Source of the DNA: Clostridiaceae bacterium
GTDB taxonomy: Bacteria; Bacillota; Clostridia; Lachnospirales; Lachnospiraceae
DNA length: 64,000 bases
Direction: 5' to 3'
Assembly (NCBI GenBank): GCA_910575435.1
Contig: CAJTGI010000012.1
Location: 1 to 64,000, forward strand
A model generated the notes under the pieces. The model saw only the letters and a program-made list of their open reading frames with translations. It had not been told where the DNA came from and made no database searches. Each line of letters begins with the position of its first letter. Position 1 is the stretch's first letter. Positions 1-8,494 of this stretch are shown here, one piece after another. Position numbers and translations under genes: made by a program.

Positions 1-149
1 ACCTATAATGATATGTAACTATTAACTGTATAGATGGGAATGGGGATGAGGGGAGTTCCTCTTAGATGTCCTTACCATTTATACCAAAAAAGAATAAGTC
101 TGTAAGCTGTTTTCCTTGCTTACAAACTTATTATACGAGGAGGACTAGG

Positions 150-1211
150 ATGGAGAAGTTTCACATATGGGATGTCACATCGTTGCTGAACCTGCCGCCG
201 GCACCATCTGGGCGGAGTTCGTATTATATCCCCTGTCCATGCTGTGATTCCAAGCCGAGAGACAAACATCTGAATATCAATCTGAGGAAAGAGGTGTTCC
301 GGTGTCCGAAATGCGGAGTGTCCGGTGGAATTTTCGATTTGTATTCGCTGTATACAGGCATCCCCAGAGAGGATGTAAGGGAAGCGATGACAGAGCGGTT
401 GGGACTTTCAGATCAGTCTTATCGTCCCCCAAAGAGGGCAGTGATAAAAGAGATGGAAGAGTCGCCGGTGGCAGATATTGAAACCAGACATAAAACCTAT
501 ATGGCACTACTGGAAAAACTTTCCCTGGCATCGGATCATATCGAAAATCTGCTGCAAAGAGGTCTGAAGGAAGATGAGATTCAGCAGTTGGGTTACAGGA
601 CAACTCCGGTTGTGGGAATGACGAAGATGGCAAAGGAGCTGGTGCAGGAAGGCTGTGCGTTATCCGGTGTACCGGGATTTTACCGGACGGAGGATGACCA
701 GTGGAAATTCACCGTCAACCAGCGGGGCATTCTGATTCCGGTCAGGGATGGCAAAGGGAGGATTCAGGGGATGCAGATCCGGCGGGATGATGTGAAAAAA
801 CGAAAATTCCGCTGGGTATCCAGTGCAGAGTTGAAAAACGGATGTAAAGCGGAAGGCTGGACGCACCTTGCCGGGGCACCGGCTGAAACCATGCTTTTGA
901 CGGAAGGACCGATGAAAGCGGATGTGATCCATGCGCTGACAGGGCTTGCGGTGCTGGCAGTCCCCGGTGTGAACGCTCTGACACAATTAGAAATCATGCT
1001 GAAGCAGTTAAGGGAACAGGGCTTGCAAAAAATCATGACGGCATTTGACATGGATCTGGCGACCAATCCCCATGTGCAGAAAGGATACCGGCAGCTTTTG
1101 CTGCTGCTTGATGGGATGGGGTTTCAGTTTGGCACATATCTTTGGGATGGCAGTTACAAGGGACTGGATGATTACGTTTGGAAGTTCTGTTTAAATCGTA
1201 AAAGAAAATAA
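150..1211 (+). CDS. CHC2 zinc-finger/Toprim primase-like protein
   Basis: This 353-residue protein resembles the small primase-like proteins of integrative elements and plasmids. The N-terminus has a CHC2-type zinc finger: Cys29 and Cys32 (in CPCC), then Cys52 and Cys55 (CPKC), with hydrophobic strands between as in DnaG zinc-binding domains. Near residues 247-260 is a Toprim-like motif (LLTEGPMKAD), followed by FDMD, which supplies the acidic DxD pair. The central part is shorter than in DnaG and no helicase-binding domain is seen, so it may prime element replication or be a degenerate relative. The ATG at 150 is chosen because GAGGAGGA lies at 137-144; an in-frame start at 66 has no such site. 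Confidence 0.75.
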   Translation: MEKFHIWDVTSLLNLPPAPSGRSSYYIPCPCCDSKPRDKHLNINLRKEVFRCPKCGVSGGIFDLYSLYTGIPREDVREAMTERLGLSDQSYRPPKRAVIKEMEESPVADIETRHKTYMALLEKLSLASDHIENLLQRGLKEDEIQQLGYRTTPVVGMTKMAKELVQEGCALSGVPGFYRTEDDQWKFTVNQRGILIPVRDGKGRIQGMQIRRDDVKKRKFRWVSSAELKNGCKAEGWTHLAGAPAETMLLTEGPMKADVIHALTGLAVLAVPGVNALTQLEIMLKQLREQGLQKIMTAFDMDLATNPHVQKGYRQLLLLLDGMGFQFGTYLWDGSYKGLDDYVWKFCLNRKRK

Positions 1212-1221
1212 ATAGGAAAAG

Positions 1222-1254
1222 GGCAGAGCAGATTTGATAACTGCTTCTGCCTTT
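1222..1254 (+). terminator. Probable terminator after the primase-like gene
   Basis: GGCAGAGCAG (1222-1231) pairs with CTGCTTCTGCC (1241-1251) with one bulged base, followed by a short T-rich stretch. It lies 10 bases after the primase stop. Confidence 0.55.
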
Positions 1255-1258
1255 CGCT

Positions 1259-1287
1259 TAAATGAGTATTTTTGTTGTAAATGAGTA
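1259..1287 (+). repeat. Two direct repeats TAAATGAGTA before the parM-like gene
   Basis: TAAATGAGTA occurs at 1259-1268 and again at 1278-1287, 19 bases apart, about 65 bases before the ParM-like start. Type II partition loci often carry ParR-binding direct repeats just upstream of parM, so this could be a minimal centromere or operator. Only two copies are visible, fewer than usual. Confidence 0.35.
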
Positions 1288-1351
1288 TGCTATTCTGTGT
1301 AATCAGATATGAAAATGAAAATTAAGATAGATTGTACAAGGAGGAATCATT

Positions 1352-2275
1352 ATGTTATTAGGAATCGATCACGGAAATTATGCAGTAAAGACACCTGCGT
1401 TTGATTTTGTTTCCGGTCTGGCAGAGCATACCGTCAAGCCGCCGATGACTGACGAAATTCTTCAGTATCAGGGGAAATACTGGACGCTGAGTGGGAAACG
1501 GCTGAGCTATATGCGGGACAAGACGCAGGATGACCGCTTTTTTATTTTATCCTTATTTGCGATTGCCAAAGAACTAGAAAATCGGGGAAAGTATGAGCCG
1601 ATGGAGAAGATGCAGCTTGCGGTGGGGCTTCCACCGGAGCATTATAGCCTGTTGCGGGAACATTTTGCAGATTATTTCAATCGAGGGCTGGTGGAGTTTA
1701 TGTATGGGGGGAAGCCTTATCGCATTTTCATCGACCAGGTGATGGTGTTCCCGCAGGCGTATGCGGCGGTCATTCCCAGGAGCAGCCTGATCGTAAAGAC
1801 GGTGCGGGTGTTTGTGATTGATATCGGGGGCTATACTACGGATGTACTGCTTTTGCGTAACGGCAAGCCGGATCTGCAGTTCTGCCGCAGCCTGGAGACG
1901 GGGATTATTACGATGAATAATGAAATTGTACGCAAAGTGGGTGCCCTGCATGATATGCGGATTGAGGAGGAACATATCAGTGCTGTACTGGGCGAGCAGG
2001 AGATTGTCCTGCCGGAAGATATCAAGGTTACCATAAGGGAGGAGGCTGAACATCATGCGAAAGAGATTTTAGACCAGCTCCGGGAACTGCAGGTGGATTT
2101 GCGGGCAAATCCCGCAATCTTTCTCGGTGGTGGCAGTATGCTTTTGAAACCTTACCTTGAGCAGTCGCCTCTGGTGATTCAGGCAGATTTTATTGAAGAC
2201 TGTCATGCCAATGCCGTTGGTTATGAAATGCTTGCAAAGAGCCAGATGAACCGCAAAGGCAATGGAAAAGCATGA
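1352..2275 (+). CDS. ParM/StbA-like actin-family segregation ATPase
   Basis: This 307-residue protein has the actin-fold nucleotide-binding pattern: an N-terminal phosphate-1 loop (LLGIDHGNYAVKT), a phosphate-2 motif (VIDIGGYTTDVLLL, near residue 157) and a C-terminal adenosine motif (IFLGGGSMLLKP). Length and motif spacing fit ParM/Alp proteins, which polymerise into filaments that push DNA copies apart. The strong Shine-Dalgarno sequence AAGGAGG at about 1338 supports the ATG at 1352. The next gene starts 12 bases downstream and has the size and features of the DNA-binding adaptor ParR, so the two probably form a partition operon that stabilises an excised circular form. The protein looks intact. 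Confidence 0.8.
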   Translation: MLLGIDHGNYAVKTPAFDFVSGLAEHTVKPPMTDEILQYQGKYWTLSGKRLSYMRDKTQDDRFFILSLFAIAKELENRGKYEPMEKMQLAVGLPPEHYSLLREHFADYFNRGLVEFMYGGKPYRIFIDQVMVFPQAYAAVIPRSSLIVKTVRVFVIDIGGYTTDVLLLRNGKPDLQFCRSLETGIITMNNEIVRKVGALHDMRIEEEHISAVLGEQEIVLPEDIKVTIREEAEHHAKEILDQLRELQVDLRANPAIFLGGGSMLLKPYLEQSPLVIQADFIEDCHANAVGYEMLAKSQMNRKGNGKA

Positions 2276-2287
2276 GGAGGATGCAAA

Positions 2288-2710
2288 ATGAAACTAGATG
2301 GGAGATACCGTTATAGTCTCCAGTTTTCAGATAATACGGAGGAGGGCAGGAGGGTAGGCGAATTGCTGGAGAGGATGGGGAACCGGAAAAGTTCCCTGGT
2401 TGTGAAAGCGTTGAATGAGTATTTGGAAAACCATCCAGAATTGCAGCAGAAGGACTGCAGCATACAAATTTCTATGACTTCATTGGCGACACCAGATGAC
2501 ATAAAGCAGATAGTAAGGGAGCTGATTGAAGAGAGAATCAACGGATGGCAAACAGACATGTTAATGGTGGGCGCTTCAACAGATACTGGGGCGGGCAAGG
2601 CAGAATCCGGGGAAGCAGCAGATGCAAGTCAAGCGCAGGAAGAAAAGCTTTTGGAAGAAATGGAGGCGGATGTATCTCAAATGTTAAATAATCTGGATTT
2701 TTTTCAGTGA
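2288..2710 (+). CDS. ParR-like DNA-binding partner of the ParM-like protein
   Basis: This is a 140-residue protein whose first ~60 residues (RYSLQFSDN, then RVGELLERMGNRKSSLVVKALNEYLE) look like a ribbon-helix-helix segment: a short beta strand, then two helices with a KSSLVVKAL turn. The C-terminal half is acidic and low in complexity, ending in hydrophobic residues (LNNLDFF), which in ParR proteins contact the ParM filament. It starts 12 bases after the parM-like stop with AGGAGG directly upstream. Function is inferred from gene order, size and predicted fold; no close family member is recognised. Confidence 0.6.
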   Translation: MKLDGRYRYSLQFSDNTEEGRRVGELLERMGNRKSSLVVKALNEYLENHPELQQKDCSIQISMTSLATPDDIKQIVRELIEERINGWQTDMLMVGASTDTGAGKAESGEAADASQAQEEKLLEEMEADVSQMLNNLDFFQ

Positions 2711-3117
2711 TGATAAAATTAGATTGGACAAAAAGAGTATAAGAATACAAAAAATACCATTAGGTACAGAAAACGGAATTTTAGTTCCTTTCCATTTGGG
2801 TTGAGTTTAGGTAAAATAGATAAAAAGGAGAAAAAGCAGAGGATTACGTTATTTTAGGAAAAATGTTAGAAATTTTAATCAGCAGGGAAAAGGAAACTGG
2901 AGGTATCTTTTGCAGACAAATTCGGAGGGCGTTTCGCTATCCGATCTAATATTGTTTTAGAGTCAGTGGATTATACTCACTGGTTTATTATGCGTTGTTG
3001 AACGGCTGTGCTATATACGGAATGTGTATAGTATGGTCGTTTTTGTGTTTGTAGCAGAGGAGGTGGTTTTCCCAGACTGAAAATCATACAAAAGATGTAG
3101 CAGATTGATACAACATG
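2711..3117. other. Intergenic region before the sigma-like gene
   Basis: About 400 bases with no convincing gene. It is AT-rich and contains no tandem repeats that would mark a centromere. The only clear structure lies at its right end (3118-3165). Confidence 0.6.
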
Positions 3118-3178
3118 AAACAGACATGCCATCATGGTATGTCTGTTTCTGCCTGATGGCATGTCTTCAAAAAGGAGG
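3118..3178 (+). promoter_or_regulatory. Leader with two mutually exclusive hairpins before the sigma-like gene
   Basis: AAACAGACAT (3118-3127) pairs perfectly with ATGTCTGTTT (3139-3148). The overlapping GACATGCCATCA (3123-3134) pairs perfectly with TGATGGCATGTC (3154-3165). Both cannot form at once. The Shine-Dalgarno AAAGGAGG lies at 3171-3178, nine bases before the ATG. The same half-site therefore occurs three times, so the region could equally be a DNA operator array. Confidence 0.6.
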
Positions 3179-3186
3179 CATGACGG

Positions 3187-3609
3187 ATGAACCATCAGGA
3201 AAAATCCGAAAGAGATGAATTGCGGGCTAGATTTACGGGCTGGCTGGAAGTGACTTTGTATCGTGCAAAGTTGAATTATGTAAAGAAACTGGAAAGGGAT
3301 AAGGGAATTGTCTATGTAGATGAATTGCCAGAAGAGTTATGGGCATCTGAAAATCCGGAAAAGAACTGGATACAGCGGATAACAGAATCGGAAGGATTCC
3401 AGTTTGAAGAGGAACGGCTGGAAAAAGCATTTCATACACTATCCGAACAAAGGCAGGAGATACTGTCTATGCTTTTTGTTGAGGAACAGACACCGAAGGA
3501 GGTTGCTGGTCGGATAAGTTGTTCCCTGCGGCATGTGTATAAACAGCGTTCCCACGCGCTGAAACAATTAAGGAAAATGCTGGAGGAGGGCGGTGAGGAT
3601 AATGAGTAA
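3187..3609 (+). CDS. Sigma-70-like regulator of the integrative element
   Basis: This 140-residue protein has a C-terminal sigma region 4-like helix-turn-helix: FHTLSEQRQEILSMLFVEEQTPKEVAGRISCSLRHVYKQR, about residues 86-125. The N-terminal part is charged and probably helical, and sigma region 2 is not evident. Similar short sigma-like proteins sit in Tn916-family and related integrative elements, usually before a small HTH gene, as here. It probably controls transfer or excision genes of the element. It overlaps the next gene by 8 bases, implying translational coupling, and its translation start lies just after the two-state leader at 3118-3178. Confidence 0.7.
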   Translation: MNHQEKSERDELRARFTGWLEVTLYRAKLNYVKKLERDKGIVYVDELPEELWASENPEKNWIQRITESEGFQFEEERLEKAFHTLSEQRQEILSMLFVEEQTPKEVAGRISCSLRHVYKQRSHALKQLRKMLEEGGEDNE

Positions 3610-3793
3610 GGAAGAATTTCGTTCCATCTTGATAGGTGCTGTGTCTGGGAACCATGAAGATTTGGAGAAGATATTGGAACTTTATATGCCGCTGATTGAG
3701 AAGAACAGTTACCTCAATGGAAATCGGGACGAGGATTTAAAACAGTATCTGATGATACATATCGCACTGCAGATAGGAAAGTTTCCGATCTGA
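3602..3793 (+). CDS. Small HTH-type protein of integrative elements
   Basis: This 63-residue protein (MSKEEFRSILIGAVSGNHEDLEKIL and so on, ending HIALQIGKFPI) matches the small helix-turn-helix proteins that follow the sigma-like gene in Tn916-type and other Firmicutes integrative elements. The ATG at 3602 is preferred over an in-frame GTG at 3593 because the GGAGGAGGGCGGTGAGG tract ends just before it. The start overlaps the stop of the sigma-like gene by 8 bases. Its exact role is unknown; regulation of the element is the likely one. Confidence 0.65.
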   Translation: MSKEEFRSILIGAVSGNHEDLEKILELYMPLIEKNSYLNGNRDEDLKQYLMIHIALQIGKFPI

Positions 3794-3854
3794 TCAATAG
3801 TGTGAAGATAAAGAATTTGGAAAATCGTAGTCTTTTTATAATTTTTTTAAAAAA

Positions 3855-4143
3855 GGGTTCAAAAACAAGAAAATTCCATTGTCTTTGTTTATATAGGCAT
3901 CCCTGTGCCATGAACCTTGACAAATAAACAGCCTCAACTGATACGTTACCCTGGCACCGAGCGGCTATCCGTCTGTATGGCAGGCAGAACCAGGAGCACT
4001 GATATGGAAGCAGCACTTCCATAACGCGGAGACGTGCCAGGGGGATAATGATACTTCTGTAATACGCAGCCCGGCCACATGAAGGCGGGGAGATGAGATT
4101 TCTATGGACCTGTTCGCCGCAGGCATCAGGACGAGGCATATAA
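3855..4143 (+). ncRNA. HEARO/omega-RNA-like structured RNA without IscB
   Basis: This ~290-base gene-free stretch is far more GC-rich than its flanks and holds nested perfect stems. GGGTTCA (3855-3861) pairs with TGAACCT (3911-3917); GGCA/TGCC closes a loop at 3896-3909; CCCTGGCAC (3949-3957) pairs with GTGCCAGGG (4034-4042); inside it TATGGAAG (4003-4010) pairs with CTTCCATA (4016-4023). The core (CACCGAGCGGCT, then CAGAACCAGGAGCAC, GACGTGCCAGGG and GGACCTGTTCGCC) recalls HEARO RNAs, the omega-RNA guides of IscB nucleases. That match is from memory. In complete loci an iscB gene follows; none is present here. In this family the guide lies at the 5' end, so bases just before 3855 would act as guide. 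Confidence 0.68.
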
Positions 4144-4254
4144 AAGATTATGGTGGTTACAATAATTTTGGTTAAAACTTCCAAAGAAGTCAATGATATA
4201 TATATAGATATTTTTCTGTATATGTTTTGTTTTGAGAGAGAGGTGATGTATGGG

Positions 4255-4461
4255 ATGACATATGAACAGAGCAAAAATGCCATTCGATGGTTTCAGACAC
4301 ACGAAAATCCTTATGAGTTTGAAACAAAGGAACTAAAAGTGGAAATTGCTTTTTCTGATACGCAGGATTCGTTACAGTCGTTGCTTACAAATGTGATGAA
4401 AAATTGCCAAAATAAGGTATTGGAAAATGAGGGCGATCTGTGCTACAATAGTTGCAAATAA
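4255..4461 (+). CDS. Small protein of unknown function before the recombinases
   Basis: A 68-residue protein (MTYEQSKNAIRWFQTHENPYEFETKELKVEIAFSD and so on), mixed charged, no membrane segment. The ATG at 4255 has GAGAGAGAGG upstream; in-frame starts at 4246 and 4150 are possible, but the 4150 extension runs into low-complexity AT-rich sequence. It ends 49 bases before the first recombinase. Small genes beside large serine recombinases can encode recombination directionality factors, but nothing in this sequence shows that. Confidence 0.5.
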   Translation: MTYEQSKNAIRWFQTHENPYEFETKELKVEIAFSDTQDSLQSLLTNVMKNCQNKVLENEGDLCYNSCK

Positions 4462-4510
4462 TGTGTAGTGTAGGTCTCTTTCTAATATTGTAAAGATTGG
4501 AGAGAGAATA

Positions 4511-6196
4511 ATGGCTAGAAAAAGTAAATATGGTGTGACCGATGCCGAGGGCAATGTTGTAAAAAAGTGGATGGCAGGATTGTATATCCGTTTGTCCCGT
4601 GAAGATGGCGATAAGGATGAGAGTGACAGTGTGTCTAATCAACGAATGTTATTACGAGAATATTCAGCAAAATTGCCAGATGTTGAGGTGGCGGATTATT
4701 TCATTGATGATGGTTGGACAGGGACAAATTTTGAGAGACCCGGTTTTATTCGTCTGATGGAACAGATTAAGGCCGGCAGTTTAAATTGCGTTATTGTCAA
4801 GGATTTATCTCGTTTTGGCAGAAATTACATTGAGGTGGGTAATTATCTGGAACAGATATTTCCGTTTATGGGGGTTCGATTCATTTCTATTGCGGATTCT
4901 CTAGACAGTTATGGAAATCCGGGTCAGATGAATACCATTCTGGTACCTTTTAAAAACCTTATCAATGATGAGTATTGCCGCGATATTTCCAATAAGGTAC
5001 GAAGTTCTTTGGACAGCAGGCGACGATCCGGTAAATTTATTGGTTCCTTTTCTGCTTATGGATATGTAAAAGATCCGGACAATAAAGGGGAATTGCTTGT
5101 AGACGAGACGGTTGCACCAATTGTCAAAAATATCTATGAATGGTTTCTGGATGGTCTTGGTGCAATCACGATAGCAAAAAAACTCAATAATATGGGGATT
5201 CCATCTCCGTCAGAATACAAGAAGATGTGTGGTCTGCATTATAAGGTATCTGATTCTTCTGTAAAAGGTCCTGTTATGTGGGGATATAGTGCAGTAAAGC
5301 GGATTTTACAGAATCGAATGTATTGTGGTGATTTGGTGCAGGGCGTCATGCGTGTAACCAGTTATAAAGTGAAAAAGTTACAGCGAGTTCCGGAAGATGA
5401 ATGGATGGTGTGCGAAAACCATCATGAAGGAATCGTGGACAGAGAGACATTTGATAAGGTACAGAGGATATTTGATACAGATACGAGAATGACACAAGAA
5501 CAGGGAAGAATTACGATGCTGGGAGGATTCATGCGCTGTGCAGACTGTGGGCGGGCAATGAACCGGCATAAGAATGTGCATTCTTATGGAACATATCATT
5601 ATTTTGTGTGCTCCACATATAAAAAAGTATCGAAAAATGTGTGTTCCAGACACAGTATTCGGGCAGACTATGTGGAAAATGCGGTTTTGGAGGCAATACA
5701 GGCACAAGTAGCTATGGCTGTAAAGATCGATGAAGTATTTCAGGAATTGGAAAAAAATGAAAAAACGAAAACGAATACAGTTATGCTGGATGGGGTGCTG
5801 GCCGGAAAGGAACGGGAGATAGAAAAACTTTCGCGGATTAAAGAAGATTTATATATGGACTGGAAAAGTAATATTTTGTCCAAAGAAGAATTTATTTCCA
5901 TGAAACAGCGTTACACAGAGGATATAGAACGGATGCAGGATGAAGTATTGACACTGAGGGAGGAGATCAAAAAGCAGAGTGACATGAAGAATTTCCGGTG
6001 TAATAATTTCGTAGAATCCTTTAAGAAACACCAGAATATAGAATATTTGACAAGAGAAGTCCTATTGGAACTGGTTGATACGATTTATGTGCATGAGGGA
6101 AAGAAAATAACAATCAAGTTTCGGTTTCGTGATGAATTGCAGCGGTGCAGGGAACTGTTGGAATTAAATGATCTTGATTTGGCACATGTGATATAG
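4511..6196 (+). CDS. Large serine recombinase (first of a tandem pair)
   Basis: This 561-residue protein is a complete large serine recombinase. The N-terminal resolvase domain has GLYIRLSREDGD with the likely nucleophile Ser29, and the arginine-containing VKDLSRFGRNYIEVGNYLE. A recombinase domain follows (about 170-300), then a zinc ribbon (CADCGRAMNRH, with later Cys residues in VCSTYKKVSKNVCSRH), then a coiled coil (about 420-500). Such enzymes integrate and excise elements at short att sites without host factors. GGAGAGA lies ahead of the ATG. The next gene is a diverged paralogue 25 bases downstream with the same N-terminus (MARKSKY). Confidence 0.93.
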   Translation: MARKSKYGVTDAEGNVVKKWMAGLYIRLSREDGDKDESDSVSNQRMLLREYSAKLPDVEVADYFIDDGWTGTNFERPGFIRLMEQIKAGSLNCVIVKDLSRFGRNYIEVGNYLEQIFPFMGVRFISIADSLDSYGNPGQMNTILVPFKNLINDEYCRDISNKVRSSLDSRRRSGKFIGSFSAYGYVKDPDNKGELLVDETVAPIVKNIYEWFLDGLGAITIAKKLNNMGIPSPSEYKKMCGLHYKVSDSSVKGPVMWGYSAVKRILQNRMYCGDLVQGVMRVTSYKVKKLQRVPEDEWMVCENHHEGIVDRETFDKVQRIFDTDTRMTQEQGRITMLGGFMRCADCGRAMNRHKNVHSYGTYHYFVCSTYKKVSKNVCSRHSIRADYVENAVLEAIQAQVAMAVKIDEVFQELEKNEKTKTNTVMLDGVLAGKEREIEKLSRIKEDLYMDWKSNILSKEEFISMKQRYTEDIERMQDEVLTLREEIKKQSDMKNFRCNNFVESFKKHQNIEYLTREVLLELVDTIYVHEGKKITIKFRFRDELQRCRELLELNDLDLAHVI

Positions 6197-6221
6197 ATTT
6201 CGTGAGGGGCTGGTGACAATT

Positions 6222-7928
6222 ATGGCTAGAAAAAGTAAATATGAAGGGAAAAGTCAGAGCCTGACAGGGCAGAAACGATGGCAGGCAGGTCTGTATATTC
6301 GCTTATCTCATGATGACGGGGATAAAGATGAGAGCAACAGTGTGCAGAGTCAGCGTTTGATTCTGCAGGAGCATTTGGAGAAACTATTGGATGTTTCGGT
6401 TGTAGATCAGTTTGTTGATGACGGTTTTACAGGAACAAATTTTGACCGGCCGAGTTTTAAGCGGCTGATGAATGAAGTACGGAATGGACGGATTAACTGC
6501 GTAATTGTAAAGGATTTGTCCCGGTTTGGGAGAAATTACATTGAAGTAGGTAATTATTTAGAGAAAATATTTCCATTTATGGGGATAAGATTTATTTCGG
6601 TAGTGGATTCCCTGGATAGTTTCGTGAATCCGGGACAGATGAATACGGTTGTTGTTCCGTTCAAAAATATGCTGAATGACGCTTATTGTCAGGATGTTTC
6701 CAACAAAGTGCGGCACGCTCTTGATGATAGGCGGCGATCCGGCAAGTTTGTTGGTTCTTTTTGTGCATATGGCTTTATCAAGGATAAAGAACATAAAGGG
6801 GAATTGCTGGTAGACAGAACTGTTTCGCAGGTGATACAGAACATCTACCAGTGGTTTTTAGAGGGAGAACCGGTGCTTGCGATTGCCAGAAAACTTAATG
6901 ATATGGGAGTTTTGACTCCTATGGAGTATAAAAAGCAGTCAGGCTCGAACTACCGAAACCCATATTGCGAAGTAGAAGGTACTGCTGTATGGGGATATAC
7001 GTCTGTAAAAAAGATTTTGACAAACCGCATGTATTGTGGTGATTTGGTACAGGGAATGAAGCGGATGGCCAGTTATAAGATAAAAAAGGCTTTGATCGTA
7101 CCGAAGGATGAGTGGATTATTTGTGAAAATCATCATGAGGCGATTGTGTCCAGAGAAGATTTTGACCGGGTACAGCAGATTTTTGATGCGAGTGAACGAC
7201 AGACGGTGAAAAAAAGTGAATCATCACTTTTGGCGGGGTTTATGCGGTGTGCGGATTGTGGCATGGCTATGAGTTATTGCAATAATCATGGACACAGGTA
7301 TTATATTTGCTCTAAGTACGCAAGGGCAACAAAACGTCTATGTACCCGCCATAGTGTAAGGGTAGAGCATATAGAGAAGGCGGTATTGGAAGCAATCAGG
7401 GCGCAGATCGCGATTGCAGTAGAGGTAGATGCTTTGTTTCAGGCACTGGAAAAGGATGCAGTTACACAAAGACAATCAGATAGGCTGAAAGAATTGATTT
7501 GTAGAAAGGAAAATGAAATCAGAGGCTTGACAAGGAATAAAGAAGATTTGTATATGGATTGGAAAGATGAAATTTTGTCAAGGGAGGAGTATATTTCCAT
7601 GAAACAGAACTATGATGAGAAGATTGACTCTGCACAGAAAGAAATTCAGGTATTAAACGCAAAGGCAGAGGAACAGAGAGAGATTGAAGAGGTGTGTTAT
7701 AATGATTTTGTGCTGTCATTTATAAAGCATCGGAATATTGAATATCTGACCAGAGAGGTGTTGCTGGAACTGATTGATACCATTTATGTGCATGAGGACA
7801 AAAGAATAAGTATTAAATTTCGGTTTCGGGACGAACTGGCGAAGTGCAGGGAGATATTAGGGCAAAATGTACTGGAATTGAGAGAAAAGAGTGGTTTTTG
7901 TTGCTTAAATGCCATGAATCAGATATAA
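6222..7928 (+). CDS. Large serine recombinase (second of a tandem pair)
   Basis: This 568-residue paralogue of the preceding gene has the same layout: Ser29 in GLYIRLSHDDGD, VKDLSRFGRNYIEVGNYLE, recombinase domain, zinc ribbon (CADCGMAM, later ICSKYARATKRLCTRH) and coiled coil. The C-terminal stretch LTREVLLELIDTIYVHED is almost the same in both, while the DNA-binding middles differ more. Both copies keep the catalytic residues, so neither looks decayed. The ATG at 6222 starts the shared MARKSKY; an in-frame GTG lies 9 bases earlier. The pair may act together or on different sites. Confidence 0.93.
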   Translation: MARKSKYEGKSQSLTGQKRWQAGLYIRLSHDDGDKDESNSVQSQRLILQEHLEKLLDVSVVDQFVDDGFTGTNFDRPSFKRLMNEVRNGRINCVIVKDLSRFGRNYIEVGNYLEKIFPFMGIRFISVVDSLDSFVNPGQMNTVVVPFKNMLNDAYCQDVSNKVRHALDDRRRSGKFVGSFCAYGFIKDKEHKGELLVDRTVSQVIQNIYQWFLEGEPVLAIARKLNDMGVLTPMEYKKQSGSNYRNPYCEVEGTAVWGYTSVKKILTNRMYCGDLVQGMKRMASYKIKKALIVPKDEWIICENHHEAIVSREDFDRVQQIFDASERQTVKKSESSLLAGFMRCADCGMAMSYCNNHGHRYYICSKYARATKRLCTRHSVRVEHIEKAVLEAIRAQIAIAVEVDALFQALEKDAVTQRQSDRLKELICRKENEIRGLTRNKEDLYMDWKDEILSREEYISMKQNYDEKIDSAQKEIQVLNAKAEEQREIEEVCYNDFVLSFIKHRNIEYLTREVLLELIDTIYVHEDKRISIKFRFRDELAKCREILGQNVLELREKSGFCCLNAMNQI

Positions 7929-7948
7929 TATAAGTGGAGGATATGAAA

Positions 7949-8494
7949 ATGCTAACGGTTGAGATTGATGAATTGACACCTTGTTTGAAGGATAATATGA
8001 CAGGGGCAATCATAGAAACGGAAGTGGTGCGGATTAAGCGAATTAGTTTTTTGAAGAACTACAATTCTAAAACGGGCTGGTATACGAATTGGGCAGACTT
8101 GTTGAAGGAAAATGAGGTTTATGCACTGGTACTGAAAGGAACGGTGGATATTCAGGGTCTTGTTGCCTTATACCCCAATCAGGATATGAGGGCTGTTTTT
8201 CTTACTTGGATGTGTGCCGCGCCGATTAATAATAAGCAGCTTGGCAGTGAGCCGAGATATGCAGGAGTAGGTGGACATTTATTTGCGATAGCGGCACAGA
8301 GGTCTATAGACTATGGATTTGGTGGCGCATTGACGGGTTTTGCGGCAAATATGGAACTTGTGAAACATTATTGTGCGGCATTTCGTGCCGAACACATCGG
8401 AATGTTGCATAAATATCAGATTTTTATAGACGAAAATCCAGCACAGGAACTGGTGGAGGTGTATGATTATGAATGGACAGATGAAGAAATATAA
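7949..8494 (+). CDS. GNAT-like N-acetyltransferase-fold protein
   Basis: This 181-residue protein has a segment like the acetyl-CoA-binding motif of GNAT enzymes (RYAGVGGHLFAIAAQRSIDYGFGGALTGFAAN, about residues 107-138), preceded by beta-rich sequence (VYALVLKGTVDIQGLVALYPNQDMRAVFLTWMCAAP) that fits GNAT strands. The substrate cannot be guessed. GGAGGA at 7936-7941 supports the ATG at 7949; an in-frame ATG at 7943 is too close. It follows the second recombinase by 20 bases and overlaps the next small gene by 26 bases, so the two are probably made together. It may be cargo or a toxin-type acetyltransferase. Confidence 0.5.
   Translation: MLTVEIDELTPCLKDNMTGAIIETEVVRIKRISFLKNYNSKTGWYTNWADLLKENEVYALVLKGTVDIQGLVALYPNQDMRAVFLTWMCAAPINNKQLGSEPRYAGVGGHLFAIAAQRSIDYGFGGALTGFAANMELVKHYCAAFRAEHIGMLHKYQIFIDENPAQELVEVYDYEWTDEEI

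Noticed and set aside
2711-3117. Possible parC-type centromere after the ParR-like gene
   Set aside because: No repeated iteron-like units were found in this stretch; the only candidate repeats lie before the parM-like gene and number just two.
4150-4254. N-terminal extension of the small protein before the recombinases as a possible IscB remnant
   Set aside because: The start follows the HEARO-like RNA as an iscB would, but the residues do not show the PLMP, RuvC or HNH features and run through AT-rich low-complexity sequence.
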